A DNA stretch of 64,000 bases from Elmis aenea (Eukaryota; Arthropoda; Insecta; Coleoptera; Elmidae), in the NCBI GenBank assembly GCA_947652605.1, contig OX393581.1, forward strand, positions 27,708,788 through 27,772,787, read 5' to 3'. The translations under genes were made by a program, and so were the position numbers. A model generated the notes under the pieces. The model was not told where the DNA came from. It worked only from the letters and a program-made list of their open reading frames with translations, and ran no database searches. This document shows positions 21,840 to 33,707 of the stretch, one piece after another. Every line of letters begins with the position of its first letter. Positions within the stretch are counted from its first letter, which is position 1.

Positions 21840-22127
21840 CGTGTACTAAAGTAACGTAACAATTGAATATCTCGTCTTGTGACAACTTTACAAAAAAATG
21901 TTTTAAAGAAAAGTTGTTTTTGGTCATTTACTACATAACCTTAAATTATTTTAAACTATAGACAGTGTTTTGTTTTTTTAAACAAATTTTCGAGATATAT
22001 CTGAAGCCTAGTAGTTTAATGCTAATAAATATTGTGTTTGTATCCGTAAATTATCAAGAAAACCGCAATAACTCGAGAAATACCGATTTTAGACATAATT
22101 GACCTTTAATAGGAAAATGTAAAAATA
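21840..22127. repeat. part of the palindromic repeat also seen at 58577-60827
   Basis: It contains the family phrases GTAACGTAAC, CTCGTCTTGTGACAACTTTA, CATTTACTACATAACC and ATAACTCGAGAAATACCGATT. It is cut at 22127 by the element at 22128-23005 and resumes at about 23008. Confidence 0.55.
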
Positions 22128-23005
22128 CAGGGTGTCTCCGTTATCACCGCGAATATTTTAAGTGGTGATAGAGGTCCTTTTTCTAATTGTAAGAAAAAAT
22201 TTCAAGTACAATTTTTTTTTTAACGAAACGTCGTAGAGCAAAACGGATGCCTATTGCGGATAAGGCATTTAACGGACCACAACTTCGGTAAATATGTTAA
22301 TCAATAAACCTAAATATATCATAGAAATGTTTATAATAGTGAAAAAGGTGAAAAAAAAAGATAAAATGCAAAACAATGCAAATCCATCTGGACGCAATAA
22401 AATTAATATGTAACCACAAAATTACTTCAGTAAGTGTTTAAAATTACCTCCAACATTTTCAGTTCATAATCACACTCTCTTTAAAAGCATTTTTAAATAC
22501 AAAACATCATTTCTCGGTTTTTTTTTACACTCTTCCTTATTTTCAGCTTTTCCGGAAAATCGGTTTGATTTTCCAAAAGTTTCACTTGACCAAAATTGTA
22601 GCCCATAAATGCTATCTGGAATGGACCGTCGGTTTCTTTGTACAACCTTTCGTTTTAAAGATACAGCGGTTGCAAAGTCTAAGAAATAATTAAAGTTTTA
22701 AATTTTTCACATTTTTTTGTACAAACTGTTTCATAACTTTTAAACCATTGCCTGTAGACAAAAAATAATTATAATCAATTTAGTAGAGAATTTCTTGCTC
22801 TATTAAAAAGCTGCAAGGTATTTTACGATAAAATTGATATTTTCTGCGACAGAGCCTTTTAAATGCAGAAGTGTAAAAAAATCAAGCAAGTGTTGATAAC
22901 TGCTTAGAATTTGATTTTAGAAAAAAGTTGTACTTGAAATTTTTTCTTAGAAAAAGGTCCTCTATCGCCACTTAAAATATTCGCGGTGATAACGGGGACA
23001 CCCTG
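22128..23005. mobile_element. TA-flanked palindromic element (CAGGGTGTCTCC ends)
   Basis: Left end CAGGGTGTCTCCGTTATCAC, right end complementary (GATAACGGGGACACCCTG), TA on both sides. Arms of about 90 bases pair closely (GCGAATATTTTAAGTGGTGA). There is no transposase. It is inserted inside an older repeat of another palindromic family. Confidence 0.8.
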
Positions 23006-23737
23006 TATATAGGGTGTTAAAAAAAACTGTCTTATTCGTGTTTGAAATTTGACTAAATCCGGTTAATATTAGGTAATATTACAATCACAAATTGTTTTCT
23101 TAAAAAAAAAAAACTTAAACTGACCTTTAACCTGACCCTTGCAAAGATCTTATTCTACAGGTCGTGGGCGTATAATAATTATAGTGATGCCGATTAAAAT
23201 GAGTGTAATAACACGCCATAAAATATGAACACCAACTTTATTAGCAAATAACAATCCTTGTATTATTAACAACTTCGGCGATATCACCAACACAATTCTA
23301 CTTTCTTAATATTTATAACGTAAAAATTCCACTGTTATTTTACAACAGGCTAAATAACTCGCCGGTTTAGTCCTAGCCGACTCTCCTCGCTCAACCCTCT
23401 GAGCGACTGTTCTCGACATCCCTTGTGAGCGACTGTCTTCATTCACTACCGCAATTCGCATATTTGTTTCTTTTCCCTCCCCACTTCACTTCACGTGCCC
23501 ATATCACCCTCCATTACTGAGCAAACGAGTCACGATCAGGTTAAAGGCCGGTTTAAGCTTTATTTCATGTTAAACTCATTGACCGGTTAGTATTAATACT
23601 AACCAGATTTATCACATGATCCCTAACGTATACTTATACTGCTTAGCAACCTATTGTTTGACCATCGGATTTCGTGCCTTAAGGGGTTAAAGTAGCGCCT
23701 GTCCACTCCCACCATATTGCATAAACTTCAAGGATAT
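23006..23737. other. repeat remainder, then GC-richer gene-free block
   Basis: 23006-23110 continues the interrupted repeat. 23340-23720 is richer in C (GACTCTCCTCGCTCAACC; TTCACTTCACGTGCCC) and looks foreign to its surroundings, perhaps an old LTR or UTR. It has no long frame, no partner and no duplication. Confidence 0.3.
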
Positions 23738-23745
23738 GTTCTTAT

Positions 23746-24184
23746 CAGGGGTTTGGAGCAGTCCAATTTTTTAATTGCCTCGCTCCAACTCCGCTCCGGC
23801 ATCCAAATTCCTGCTCCTGCTTCGCTCCAGTTCCGCTCCATGCTCCAAATATTGTTAACATTTTTAAAACATTTTTTTTAATTAAAAAATTGGTTTTTGA
23901 AAACAAGGTTTTAATTTTATCGGATATGTGGAAGTTGGTCAAAAACTACAATATTTGACCCTAACAAACAAGTGAAGTTTCATAAATGTTTGTAACCACA
24001 AATTATTGATTTTCAAAGATTGAAAAAAAAGGGGAAAAAAATAGTTTTATTAAAAATTTTACGTAACAGACTGGAGCAGTGGAGCAATCAAAATTATTTG
24101 CTTTGGACTCCGCTCCAGCTCCTGGCAAAAACCCATTGCTACACTGCCCCTTGCTCCAGTCCCGTGCTTCGCTCCAAACCCCTG
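23746..24184. mobile_element. non-autonomous hAT element (CAGGGGTTTGGAGC ends)
   Basis: Ends CAGGGGTTTGGAGC and GCTCCAAACCCCTG, perfectly complementary over 14 bases. Flanks are GTTCTTAT (23738-23745) and GTTTTTAT (24185-24192), an 8-bp duplication with one mismatch. Subterminal GCTCC/GGAGC words recur many times on both sides (GCTCCAACTCCGCTCCGGC), the kind of clustered motif hAT transposases bind. No coding capacity. Confidence 0.88.
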
Positions 24185-24192
24185 GTTTTTAT

Positions 24193-25120
24193 CGTTGGAA
24201 CTCTGGACAGTTCCGCAAAATGCGGAACGTCTGGTAACTCTAAGCCGGACAGAGACAAGCCAACGTGCTATTTTTAACTAGTGCGTGATTTACTTAAAAA
24301 GTCACAACTTTTGATTTAAAAAATCGATATTATCGGAAATGACGTAAGTTTAAGTAGGTACTCACTGTTTTAAACATTTAAATATTATACAATATTTTAG
24401 CATAAAACAACTACATTTCAAAAAAAAATATATCATGCGATTGTCAAGAATTATTTATGATACTGTATTATCTGTTCAACGTAATTTGATTTATCAAAAA
24501 ATTCCTTTAGCCCATTAATATGATTATATTTTTTTAGTACTAACCGTGCCTCTAGATGCATAGAAGTTAACCATTATGACGTTATAGGTATCGCGGATAT
24601 TACGTGCGAATTGGAAGATTCAATCAGCCCAGAACGGAAATAATTAGTCTGTTCACATGCAGTATAGTTGACTGTTGTAAAGAACACGATCTTCGAACTT
24701 TAATAACATTGGCGTTTAAAAAGGTAGTAAACTGTGTGAAAGAAGTAAATTATAAATAGTTAAGGTGCCGCAGCACGTGCGAATTCTATCGCCCCAACTT
24801 CATCAGTTAATAAACGGGAGCCGAGAAAACGACTTTTATGAACAAGCTTTGGCTAAAATATATTAATACTTTACAAGGAAATTGTTTACGGAACTTATAA
24901 CCACATCTTACTAAATTGAAATTTTTCTTTTTTACTTTCGCTGTACGTATAATATGAATGTACGCGTAGTAAAAAATATTCTCTTGTGAGATCAAGAAAA
25001 ATTAACACGTTTTCATTATAGTGCGGATTGGACATATTATGGTCCTACCTTTACCAATTTTGTTTTGATACTACCGAATATTCTATAATACTTTGTTTTA
25101 TTTTAAAGTAGGTAATATAA
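24193..25120. other. gene-free stretch
   Basis: AT-rich, no recognised repeat ends, no supported reading frame. Confidence 0.35.
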
Positions 25121-25357
25121 AATAGTATATTACATAACAAGAGTTGTAAGAAGCATATTACGCACGAGTGGAAAAATTGCGCGTAATTGCTTTACAGCTC
25201 GTGTTATGTGGCTTACTTTTTCTACGATCACATAATACATACGATTTTATCGTTTTTTTTTGGTGCTAATATACACTAGAGATGGGCAGAATCACTCTTT
25301 TTGGTGAGTTGACTCTTTTGAATCAGTTCGCTAAACTGAGTGGCTCAAAAGAGTGAA
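25121..25357. repeat. hairpin repeat and a MITE-like end
   Basis: 25126-25215 is an imperfect hairpin (GTATATTACATAACAAGAG against CTCGTGTTATGTGGCTTAC), related to 53735-53810 and 8570-8890. 25274 onward (CTAGAGATGGGCAGAATCAC) resembles a hAT-like terminus; no partner end was found. Confidence 0.45.
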
Positions 25358-25870
25358 GACTTTATGTGAAAGAGCATTTTTTTAGCTTTTCAAAAATATA
25401 TAGTTTTATATATTTGTTGCAAAAAATAGCCAAGATATGGCCAATTTTGTAAAAATTCGATCATCAAAGTTAGCCATGATTTCGTAAACAAATGATGTTT
25501 GCAATTATTAAACACCTAAACGTCATTTCGAAGTAAATTTTTCAAGTTTTAAGCAAATCCGTGTATTATTTTGTATTTTATAACTGTTTACTGTGGTATT
25601 GTGAACATGGCTAAATTTGAACTCTTTGAAAAGTTTAATATGTTAGAATATTACTTTATAAGTGATAAAAACGTAGCGGCTGTTGCAGAATTTACTTGGC
25701 AATGACGTTTAGTTGTTTAATAATTGCAAACATCACTTGTTTACGAAATCATGGCAAACTTTGATGATCGAATTTTTGAAAGTTGGCCATATCTTGGCTA
25801 TTTTTTGCAACAAATATACAAAACTATATATTTTTGAAAAGCTAAACAAAATACTCTTTCACATAAAGTC
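25358..25870. repeat. palindrome with 0.15-kb near-perfect arms
   Basis: The arms 25358-25510 and 25713-25870 are inverted copies (GACTTTATGTGAAAGAG at the left end, CTCTTTCACATAAAGTC at the right). The 200-base spacer is unique. No target duplication is obvious. RNA from either strand would form a long hairpin. Confidence 0.7.
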
Positions 25871-25899
25871 ATGGCCAACTAGGGTTTCCATTTAAAAAA

Positions 25900-26290
25900 A
25901 TGTAAGTTTACTCCATATCCCGAAAGTCAAGGTAGCTATAAAAAAATTACTTTTGTATTTAAATTAAGCATAAAAATCTGTATAAAAAACCTTTGAAACA
26001 GTTTGTTCTAATTTATTAATTAAGAAGTTACAGGAAACTTTCAAAAACGATGAAATTTAATTTTTCGTCTGTAGTGCCAAAATGGAATCCGATAGAAAAA
26101 ATCTGATTGCATAGGCGTTATTTTCTCAAAAAAATAGCCCAAGAGACTGAAATCAGATTTTCGCTTACTACTACGGTAACCGAGATACCCCGTAAAACAT
26201 TAGTGCATTAGTGCATTAGTGCATTAGTGGTAGTAGAAAAAAATATTTGTAGGGTATCTCGATAACTAAAATAATCATCAAAAATCTAAT
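25900..26290 (-). repeat. repeat shared with 62187-62470, with a 10-bp tandem tract
   Basis: The complement of 25920-26185 matches 62210-62465 (CGCCTATGCAATCAGATTTT; GGAATCCGATAGAAAAAA). At 26199-26231 the unit GTGCATTAGT is repeated about three times between two inverted fragments of the phrase GGTATCTCG, marking a rearranged junction. Confidence 0.55.
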
Positions 26291-28638
26291 TTATATTTTC
26301 GAGACCAATCTAGCTGCGTTATCAGATTTGTTTTTTCGCTATACATGAAATATGAAATGTTCAAGATTTTTACCATTTTCCATGACTTCTTCACTCTCAA
26401 AAGTTTAACTTAACGTTATATACAGTTTTTACAGTAATTTCAAAGTATTATATAGACATGAAGCAAACTAAACTACATGCCGTTTGTTTGGTGTAGTTTT
26501 TTCATATTAAATTGCTTTGTAACCTACTATCGTTAATGTACTATATGTATAGTCATGTAAATATACAGTGATGCGCAAAAGTATGGAAACAGACAAATAT
26601 CTAGAATACTATTACAGATATTACAATGAAATTTAGTATCCAAGCGTTATCGCATTTTTCGGATTCGATGATAATACTGAGGTTGCAATACGACTTCCGG
26701 TTCAACCGAAAACGGACTCAAACTTTTAAATTTTAAATGAAACACCCTGTATATTTTTGGATACTTCTTAAAATTTGCTATTAATATGTATGAGGTTTTA
26801 TGGGTGTAAAGTCAACCTTTTCCGAAAAATTAGCAATTTTTATGAAAATTTTGAGCGATAAAGCGCTTTCATTTTTTTAAACATTTAGGTTCTTTAAAAA
26901 GGCAGTAGAATTTCGTTTAATAATTAGATTGACAATAGATTATTTAATTATAAATAATATAAGAAATAGTTACAAATATAAAATTGTTTAAGAGATAACG
27001 TAAACTACAAAGGAATAATTAAATATTTTTTTGGTAAAAAAAAATCAATAGGAAGTTTTAATTAAAATAGTAATGTGTTTTGTAATAAAATGCGTATGAG
27101 GTTATTTTCTGTATAATATTATACTTAATTAAACTTAAAACATGTATTGTCTACCGTATTTTATGGTTTTTTAATGATGAAAAAGTGGCCAAAATTCCTT
27201 ATTAAGACACTGCCAAGCCCTAGTCGGAACGGTGACAACAAACTAACTTTATTTATTACAGTTTCATAACGCCATACCGAGTTTTAAATAAATTACCGTA
27301 CTTAGAAGCGACGAGAATAACATTAAAACACACTTAGGTGCTTATTCCTAAATCTAATCTGATCCTATTTAGCTCAACGCTAAACTTATGGAACAGGCTA
27401 GAAATTTCAAGGAACACACCGGTTCTAAACTTATGAATTATATGCAACTACGAAGAAATTGTGATTTAATTTTGATATTGCTTACAAGGAAATCGTGCAA
27501 ATGTTAACATGTAAATGTAAACATCGAGTGTAACAACATTGTAGACGTCTATATAAAATAATACCATTAAGTTTGATTATAGAAACCCAATTTAAAAGTT
27601 TCCTTGTACTTGCGACTATTGACATTTTTTTATTCTGCACCCTACGACTACGATTTTTAACACATATGACTGCTATTTTTTGCCATGATATTCATGGAGA
27701 CATTCATGAACTGCAGCTGATGAAAAGTTATTACACTTTTTAAATGTGTTTATCTTCCTTTTTTAAAAACCAGTACCTACATGTTAAACTATATTACAGT
27801 GAATTATGTAAAGATAGATTTATAAAATTGTACTAGTGTACACTATACACCATTAGGGTAAAGTAAAAAATGTTTAAAGGTCACATTATTATTATTTTGT
27901 TTATTTTTCATTATTTAAAAGTTAACATAATGGTTTTGAAATTTTTCTTGTGTTGTTTAAGCTAATTTGTATTTAATAAAGGTTGCACAAGTTCAGAAGG
28001 ATCAGCATTTTACTAAAATGTCTGTGATCTTGAAAAAGATTGCAAATCAATGGCTTTAAAGCTACCGTGTATTGAATTTATAATGAAGTGTAGGTTACGT
28101 AGTAAGAGTTCAAAATTTTGTTAAGTTTCAGGATACTATGTTACAAATTTGAAACTGATCCGATATACCTAATTTTCTATTTTCATTTTAATCTTTACTT
28201 ATTTCAGGATTGTTTTGCAATTAACCACTTTAAAATCAATCACTACACAATTATATCAAGTCACTGTCGAATCACTTATTTGAGCACCTGATATTAGAGC
28301 TGTTGCAGCATATTTTTGTTAAACAGCAATAGCAACCGAAAATTAAGATCTTAAATTTATTAATTAGTCTATGCTTAATTTTACTTTAGAACTTTAGACA
28401 GAAGTTAAAACGAGTTGATTTGTCTTAAACCAATTGATTGCTTGTAACTAGGAGAATTCAATTTCCGTACACGGATTGCCTTAGAATCATTGATAATGGT
28501 AATTAAACTGTCATCAACATATACGTTAATCTTCATTGTTATATTATAGAATATGGGTCAAATCATTAATGACGATGTTGATTCAAACAGGACCTAATTT
28601 CTATTACGAAAACATGCCATAGGCTACGATTGTTGTAA
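26291..28638. other. gene-free AT-rich stretch with repeat fragments
   Basis: 26571 onward (CAGTGATGCGCAAAAGTATG) resembles one Tc1/mariner terminus. 26725-26960 is a fragment of the CAGGGTG repeat arms (AACACCCTGTATATTTTTGG), shared with 41480-41680 and 56340-56600. No coding region recognised. Confidence 0.35.
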
Positions 28639-28699
28639 TTGCCAATAGGAAGACAAGGTATAATTCAATTCTGTAGGTTGGGAGGTTTGTTCAAATTAC

Positions 28700-28912
28700 A
28701 GGCAAATGATTGTTTTTTATATCAACTGTTAATAATTAAGTTTTTTGATCTTTTATACTTCAAGAGCAGAAAAAATCTGCTCATGAAACAGTGTGACGTT
28801 TATTTCATTCTATTTTTATTTTTATTATATTTACTATTACCTACCTATGTAAATTATGTTACAATGTAATAGCAATTGCTAAATAAAGCTAACTTACTTA
28901 CTTACTTACTTA
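28700..28912 (+). mobile_element. 3' end of a non-LTR retrotransposon with TTAC tail
   Basis: A T-rich 3'-UTR-like segment ends AATAAAGC, then AACTTACTTACTTACTTACT, a short microsatellite tail typical of LINEs that end in simple repeats. No recognisable reverse transcriptase precedes it. The 76-codon frame at 28639-28869 is probably leftover UTR. Confidence 0.4.
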
Positions 28913-30631
28913 ATAAATGCAATATGATAAGGAGGGTAACGACTGAGTTACGATAACTAAAAATAACCATTTGATACGCTTTTGGTACCAGCCAACAAGT
29001 ATTTATCAAAAGTTTATGTACAAAAGTAAATAAAACTGTATCTCATCGCTATAAATTTAAAAGTATTATTTTGTAAGGTAGTAAATATTGAAGTTTTGAG
29101 AAATATTTGCTATACTTACCTTTACCTACTTTACGACAAATGATAATTAGAGCTAGTATTTTGATAGATTGATAAAAATCGCATGAAGCATGTGTAGTTT
29201 AATATATTCATGATATAATTATGATTATAAATATTGCTTTCACAGGTGATAGATTGTAATAATATAACTCATTGGGCATAAATGTTGTTAACTTCATTGT
29301 CATTGAACTTATAATCTATTAATTTGTCATGGATTATTTACTTTGAAATACAATTATATCTTTAGTTTTTAGAAATAAACCCAACAAACGTAAAATGTTA
29401 TTAAGCGTCAAAAACAAATGCACATTGGTATAAAAATTAATTCAATTCTGGTGTATTTTGAAAAGGCACCATTATAATTTTAAAAAAATTAGCATTCGTT
29501 TGTTTTAAAGTCAATGTTTAACATTTTCAAGTTGCCTATGGAGTAAGGTTCTATGGTGTAATAATTTTCGCACCGATGTTAGTTTTAACGACTAGGGTAT
29601 TTCAGTTTGATAGCCCTAAAGCTCGTATCTGAAGCTTATTCCCACCGTTATGAGCCCTTAATCTCACTTAGAAAATTTTGTATCATTGGTAGCTATACAG
29701 GGGTTTAAAATTGTTTAGAGAAAATTGTTAAAGTAAAGTTTATGAAAATTATATGTAGAAGTAAAAGTAAAGTGTAATAACAATACAGATACAAAAAAAA
29801 ACAGCAATTATACACGAAAAATTGTAAAGAAGTTAACAATTGACCATTAGTTCAGTTGTTTGTCTAACAAATCGAAGACCCAATACTACACATTAATTTA
29901 TTTACAAAAATCACATTTTTTAGGCAGCACAATTTTACCATTTATTGAATAGTTTTAACTGCTACATCGAATCTGTTTGGTTTTTCAGACATTCATTTTT
30001 TATTTTTTTTTTAAGCGTCATGTTTAATTTTTGCACTTGGCTAACACAGTTTTTTCTTACTTGAAAAGTATGCAAGTTAATTAAGGAATGAGGTTTTGTA
30101 AAAACAAAAAAGCTGTTTTTACACGATTAACATAATCATGCAAGACACAAAACAATCTACTTCTTATTTTTATTACTTAAGATTATACAAAATGTTCTTG
30201 TTTCTTTCAAAATGCACCATTATATTATGAAAATGTAATAAAGTGCAAACCCCAAAATTGCATGATCCAATAGTTTATCAAGTTATCCCAAAAAAAGACA
30301 ACCGAAATCAGCTTAGGTAAAAAAGCAAACTTCGTTCTGAAGCATTCGACGAACTTTAAAAAATGTAAGAAATCGATCTGTTGTTATGTATTGCTCTGAA
30401 CTCTTTTATACAACATTTTAAGATAATTAAGATAATTAAGACAATAAGAAATATAAAATTTATGACATACTAAATTTTGAAAGAACTGCGTCTAAATCAC
30501 GTCTAAATCAGTATTTCTTGAGTTGCGGTTTTCTTAATAATTTACGGATACAAACGCAATATTTAATTAAATGAAAGTAGTAGACCTTGAAATCTCGAAC
30601 ATAACTTAAAAATTTGTTTTAAATGTCAAAT
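28913..30631. other. gene-free stretch
   Basis: AT-rich. Only the last 150 bases (30480-30631) are recognisable, as part of the repeat family also seen at 21990-22100 and 60150-60290. Confidence 0.35.
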
Positions 30632-30644
30632 ACAATTACATTTT

Positions 30645-32444
30645 TTATTTTTTTTTATTTGTGGTTTATTGACACTTCAACAGCTCAGGTTATTAGTGTC
30701 AGTTGCCTATATTACATCTTGTTATACATTTTTATTTGTTTTAAAAAATCGATTGTTTTCTTTAGGTTCTCCTTTGTGTCCTTTAAAGCTGATCCAAAGG
30801 TACCCGCTATTAGCTGTATTTTCCTTTCATCCTCGTACTTTGGGCAGTCCATCAGGATATGTTTGACTGTAAGGGGAAGCGCACAGTTTTCGCAAAGGTC
30901 CGGGTTCGTTCCATTTAGTAGATATGTATGTGTTAGCCTCGTATGTCCTATTCTTAGTCGAGTGATTATTGTTTCGTCCTTTCGGTTGAAGTATTTTATT
31001 CTCTTTTCGGTATTTTCTTTTATTTCTCTTAGTTTGTTGTTTTCAGTGTTATACCAGTCCGTATTCCACGAGAGCTTTGTTTTGATTTTAATGATTGATG
31101 TAATGTCTGAAGCTGGTATGGGGATGTTTTCTATATCTTCTTTTGTTGTTGCTTTTTTAGCCTCTTGGTCTGCTTGTTCATTTCCTATGATTCCCATATG
31201 GGCAGGGACCCACATGATAGTTATATCGATGTTGGAGTTTAAAATTTGGTGAATATTCTCCTGGATCTTTTGAATGATTTTGCTACTTGTGTATATTGTC
31301 TGTATGTTTTTGACCGTGTTTAGAGAGTCCGTTAGTATGATGTACTTTGTGCCGCCTCTTTCTTTTATTTTCTCCGTTGCTTTTAGGATGGCAAAGCTTT
31401 CGGCTGTTTTATTACTTGTTAGAGGTGGTAGGTGATATGTGTAGCTGGTTTTGTCGAATATTATGGCTGCTCCTGTGTTTTTATTTATTTTTGAGCCATC
31501 CGTATATATTTTTGTAAAGTTTTGGTACTGTGTTATTAATTTATTGAACTCGTGAATGTATATGGTTGGATGGGTATTTTCTCTATTTAAATAAGCTAGT
31601 TTTAAATTTATTTTGGGTTTTCTTATTGTCCATGGTGGAATGTTGTACGTGTAGTTCTGTTCAATTTGTGGTGGTAATTGTATGTTTAGTTTATCTAGGT
31701 CATTGCAGATTTTCTTTTGTAGTGGGGTTGAGTTTTGTGGGGCGTAGGTAGGGGTGTTTTGGAATATATTGGGATAGGCATTGTTGTTTGGATTTTTAGC
31801 TACATTTGTCACATATTTAAGTAAAAGTTGGGATCTTCTATATTTTAACGGTATTTGACCAGACTCAGCTAGCAGGCTGTCTATGGGGCTGGTTCGAAAG
31901 GCCCCAGTAGCTATTCTTAGCGCGGTGTTTTGCGTTGGTTCAATTATTTTGATAATGGACTTCTTTGCAGTGCTGTAGATTATACTACCGTAGTCTATTT
32001 TTGATCTTATGAGGGCTTGGTATATTTTAATGATTGTTTCGCTGTCTGCTCCCCATGTCTGATGTCCTAACATTTTTAATATATTTAGACGTTGTTGGCA
32101 ATCCTTTTTTAGCTGTTGTATATGTGGTCTCCATGTCATTTTTTTGTCAATTACCATACCAAGAAACCTAATTTCGTTGACAAAGTCTATTGGCGAATCG
32201 TTTAATAAGAGTATGGGGTTGTATGTATTTAGGAGTGTACGGTAAAAATGCATTGCTTTTGTTTTTGTTTCGGAGAATTGAAAACCTGTTACGTTACTCC
32301 ATTCTGTCAGATTATTTAAGGTTTGTTGGATTTTTTGTTTTACAGCGTTCATGTTTTTGTTTCTGCAGTATATTACGAAATCATCCGCGAATAGGCATGA
32401 TTTGGTTTGGTTGGTGGTGTGGGATGGTAGTTTGTTAATGGCTA
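30645..32444 (-). mobile_element. young 5'-truncated LINE (non-LTR retrotransposon)
   Basis: The insertion is framed by a perfect 13-bp target duplication ACAATTACATTTT (30632-30644 and 32445-32457). The 3' end lies on the left: after the stop at 30712 comes a short UTR with AATAAA (complement near 30664-30669) and an A-rich tail. The 5' end is cut inside the reverse transcriptase, the usual result of incomplete target-primed reverse transcription. An intact duplication plus an intact frame point to recent insertion. Confidence 0.92.
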
Positions 32445-32448
32445 ACAA
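30712..32448 (-). CDS. LINE ORF2, C-terminal part: RT thumb and RNase H
   Basis: About 577 codons remain open. The frame starts with the reverse-transcriptase catalytic box FADD (residues 20-23), followed by RT palm/thumb sequence (FLGMVIDKKMTW, 95-106). An RNase H domain spans about 310-435, with acids at D317 (YTDGSK), E350 (AESFAILKA), D374 (LTDSLN) and D427 (NEQADQEAK). Near the C-terminus a zinc-knuckle-like CxxC-x7-H-x4-C (C519, C522, H530, C535) follows RLRIGHTRLTH. RNase H after RT plus this knuckle fits the I/R1/LOA group of insect LINEs. The endonuclease, ORF1 and RT fingers are missing. The first codon shown (TTG, 32448-32446) overlaps the target duplication; the true start was upstream and is lost, so no active protein is expected. 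The plus-strand frames at 30623-31252 and 32190-32438 are its antisense shadows. Confidence 0.92.
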   Translation of the reverse strand: MLAINKLPSHTTNQTKSCLFADDFVIYCRNKNMNAVKQKIQQTLNNLTEWSNVTGFQFSETKTKAMHFYRTLLNTYNPILLLNDSPIDFVNEIRFLGMVIDKKMTWRPHIQQLKKDCQQRLNILKMLGHQTWGADSETIIKIYQALIRSKIDYGSIIYSTAKKSIIKIIEPTQNTALRIATGAFRTSPIDSLLAESGQIPLKYRRSQLLLKYVTNVAKNPNNNAYPNIFQNTPTYAPQNSTPLQKKICNDLDKLNIQLPPQIEQNYTYNIPPWTIRKPKINLKLAYLNRENTHPTIYIHEFNKLITQYQNFTKIYTDGSKINKNTGAAIIFDKTSYTYHLPPLTSNKTAESFAILKATEKIKERGGTKYIILTDSLNTVKNIQTIYTSSKIIQKIQENIHQILNSNIDITIMWVPAHMGIIGNEQADQEAKKATTKEDIENIPIPASDITSIIKIKTKLSWNTDWYNTENNKLREIKENTEKRIKYFNRKDETIITRLRIGHTRLTHTYLLNGTNPDLCENCALPLTVKHILMDCPKYEDERKIQLIAGTFGSALKDTKENLKKTIDFLKQIKMYNKM

Positions 32449-32459
32449 TTACATTTTGT

Positions 32460-33707
32460 TTTTTTGACTGCATACAACTACAACTTTTTTATTAAAAAAA
32501 TGTCAAAAATGTGTAGGCAAACGATGAAATTATAAGTTTTCTGTTTTTTCTTTCAATTATTTTAAATTACCGCTGCCTACCTTCATAGCCTACTTGAAAA
32601 TATTTCTTTGCCCTAATAATTAACAATAAAATCGCGATATCTCAGAAAATATCAATTTTAGGTAAAAAACAGCTTCTATATTTTCGAAAGAGAATTAAAT
32701 TTTGTATGACGGTGTAAAAAAATATATGGTGTATTTAAAAAAAAATAAGTTATCGATGTTTAAAGTTTCACGAGTTTGACTAAGCGTAAAAAACGCCCTG
32801 TATAATATTTTAAAAATTTAGGTGGTGCAAAGTGTTACATAATCTATTGTCAATCTTATCTCCCAGCGAATTTCTTTAGACTTCTCAAAGTTTTTAAATG
32901 TTGAAAATTTTTGAAAGTACAGGGTGGTCTATTTTCGATGCCCATACAGGGTATCTCGGTTATTATCAGAGATAGAAAAAAAGTAAATACATAAACTCGA
33001 TTTATTTTTTCGAGAGAAACAGATTTTTGATATCTTTTTTAATTTTCGAAATAAAGCCAAAAACCGATTTTTGGCACTTTTCAAAAATTTTAAATATCTC
33101 GTTTAAACGAGAAGATAGAAAAAAACTTTAAAGACATTTTTCGCATGATTTTTTGTGCTTAATAAGATAGCGATGTTCAATTGTTTTTTACTCATATTAA
33201 TGCCGATATATTACACCTAACTTTCTTATTTTAAATGGCAACCATAGGCAAATTATATATTTTAGAAAAACGCAAAAAATAAGCTTTCGATTCATGTCAC
33301 AGCCAACTATGGTTGTCATTTAAAATAAGAAAGTTAGGTGTAATATATTAATATTTGTATGAGTAAAAAAAAATTGAACATGAGATGGGCATCGAAAATA
33401 GACCACCCTGTACTGTATTTTCATGAAAATGCAATTTTCACCAAAACGGTTGACTTTAGACCCATGTAACCTTATACATTTTTTGAAGTAAATTTAAAGA
33501 GGAATCCAAAAATGTAAAAATATACAGGGTGTTCCATAAGAAAAAGTATAACTTTGATATGCAACTCTTTTTTGGAGCACCCTGTATGTTTGAAAATATT
33601 TTTAAAATGTAGCCCTTATTAACTTACATAATCTAACAGCGACAAAAATTTGTAAATATATACCGATTGGCCATAAAACTCCGTGGCGTCCGTCGTCACT
33701 CACCCTG
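32460..33707 (-). repeat. palindromic-family repeat carrying nested TA elements
   Basis: The right end is CACCCTG at 33707, followed by TA. Reversed it begins CAGGGTGAGTGACGACGGAC, like the repeat at 56181-57000. The two copies share phrases along their length (CTATGAAGGTAGGCAGCGGTAA; TTAATTATTAGGGCAAAG). Inside lie short CAGGGTGTT...AACACCCTG modules (for example 33525-33587) and a nested element (32920-33410). The LINE at 30645-32444 is inserted at its left edge. Confidence 0.6.
32920..33410. mobile_element. nested TA-flanked element (CAGGGTGGTCTATTTTCG ends)
   Basis: Ends CAGGGTGGTCTATTTTCGAT and its complement (ATCGAAAATAGACCACCCTG), flanked by TA. Two inner blocks (33200-33245 and 33305-33355, sharing ACCTAACTTTCTTATTTTAA) also pair. 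No coding capacity. Confidence 0.8.

Noticed and set aside
26571..26640. Complete Tc1-like element starting CAGTGATGCGCAAAAG
   Set aside because: Only one terminus was found; no inverted partner within several kilobases.
28893..28912. CRISPR-like or regulatory direct repeats (TTAC)n
   Set aside because: A four-base microsatellite following AATAAA; it fits a LINE tail, and the genome is eukaryotic.
30623..31252. 209-codon plus-strand frame rich in Phe, Ile and Ser
   Set aside because: It is antisense to the LINE ORF2, whose catalytic motifs are clear on the minus strand.
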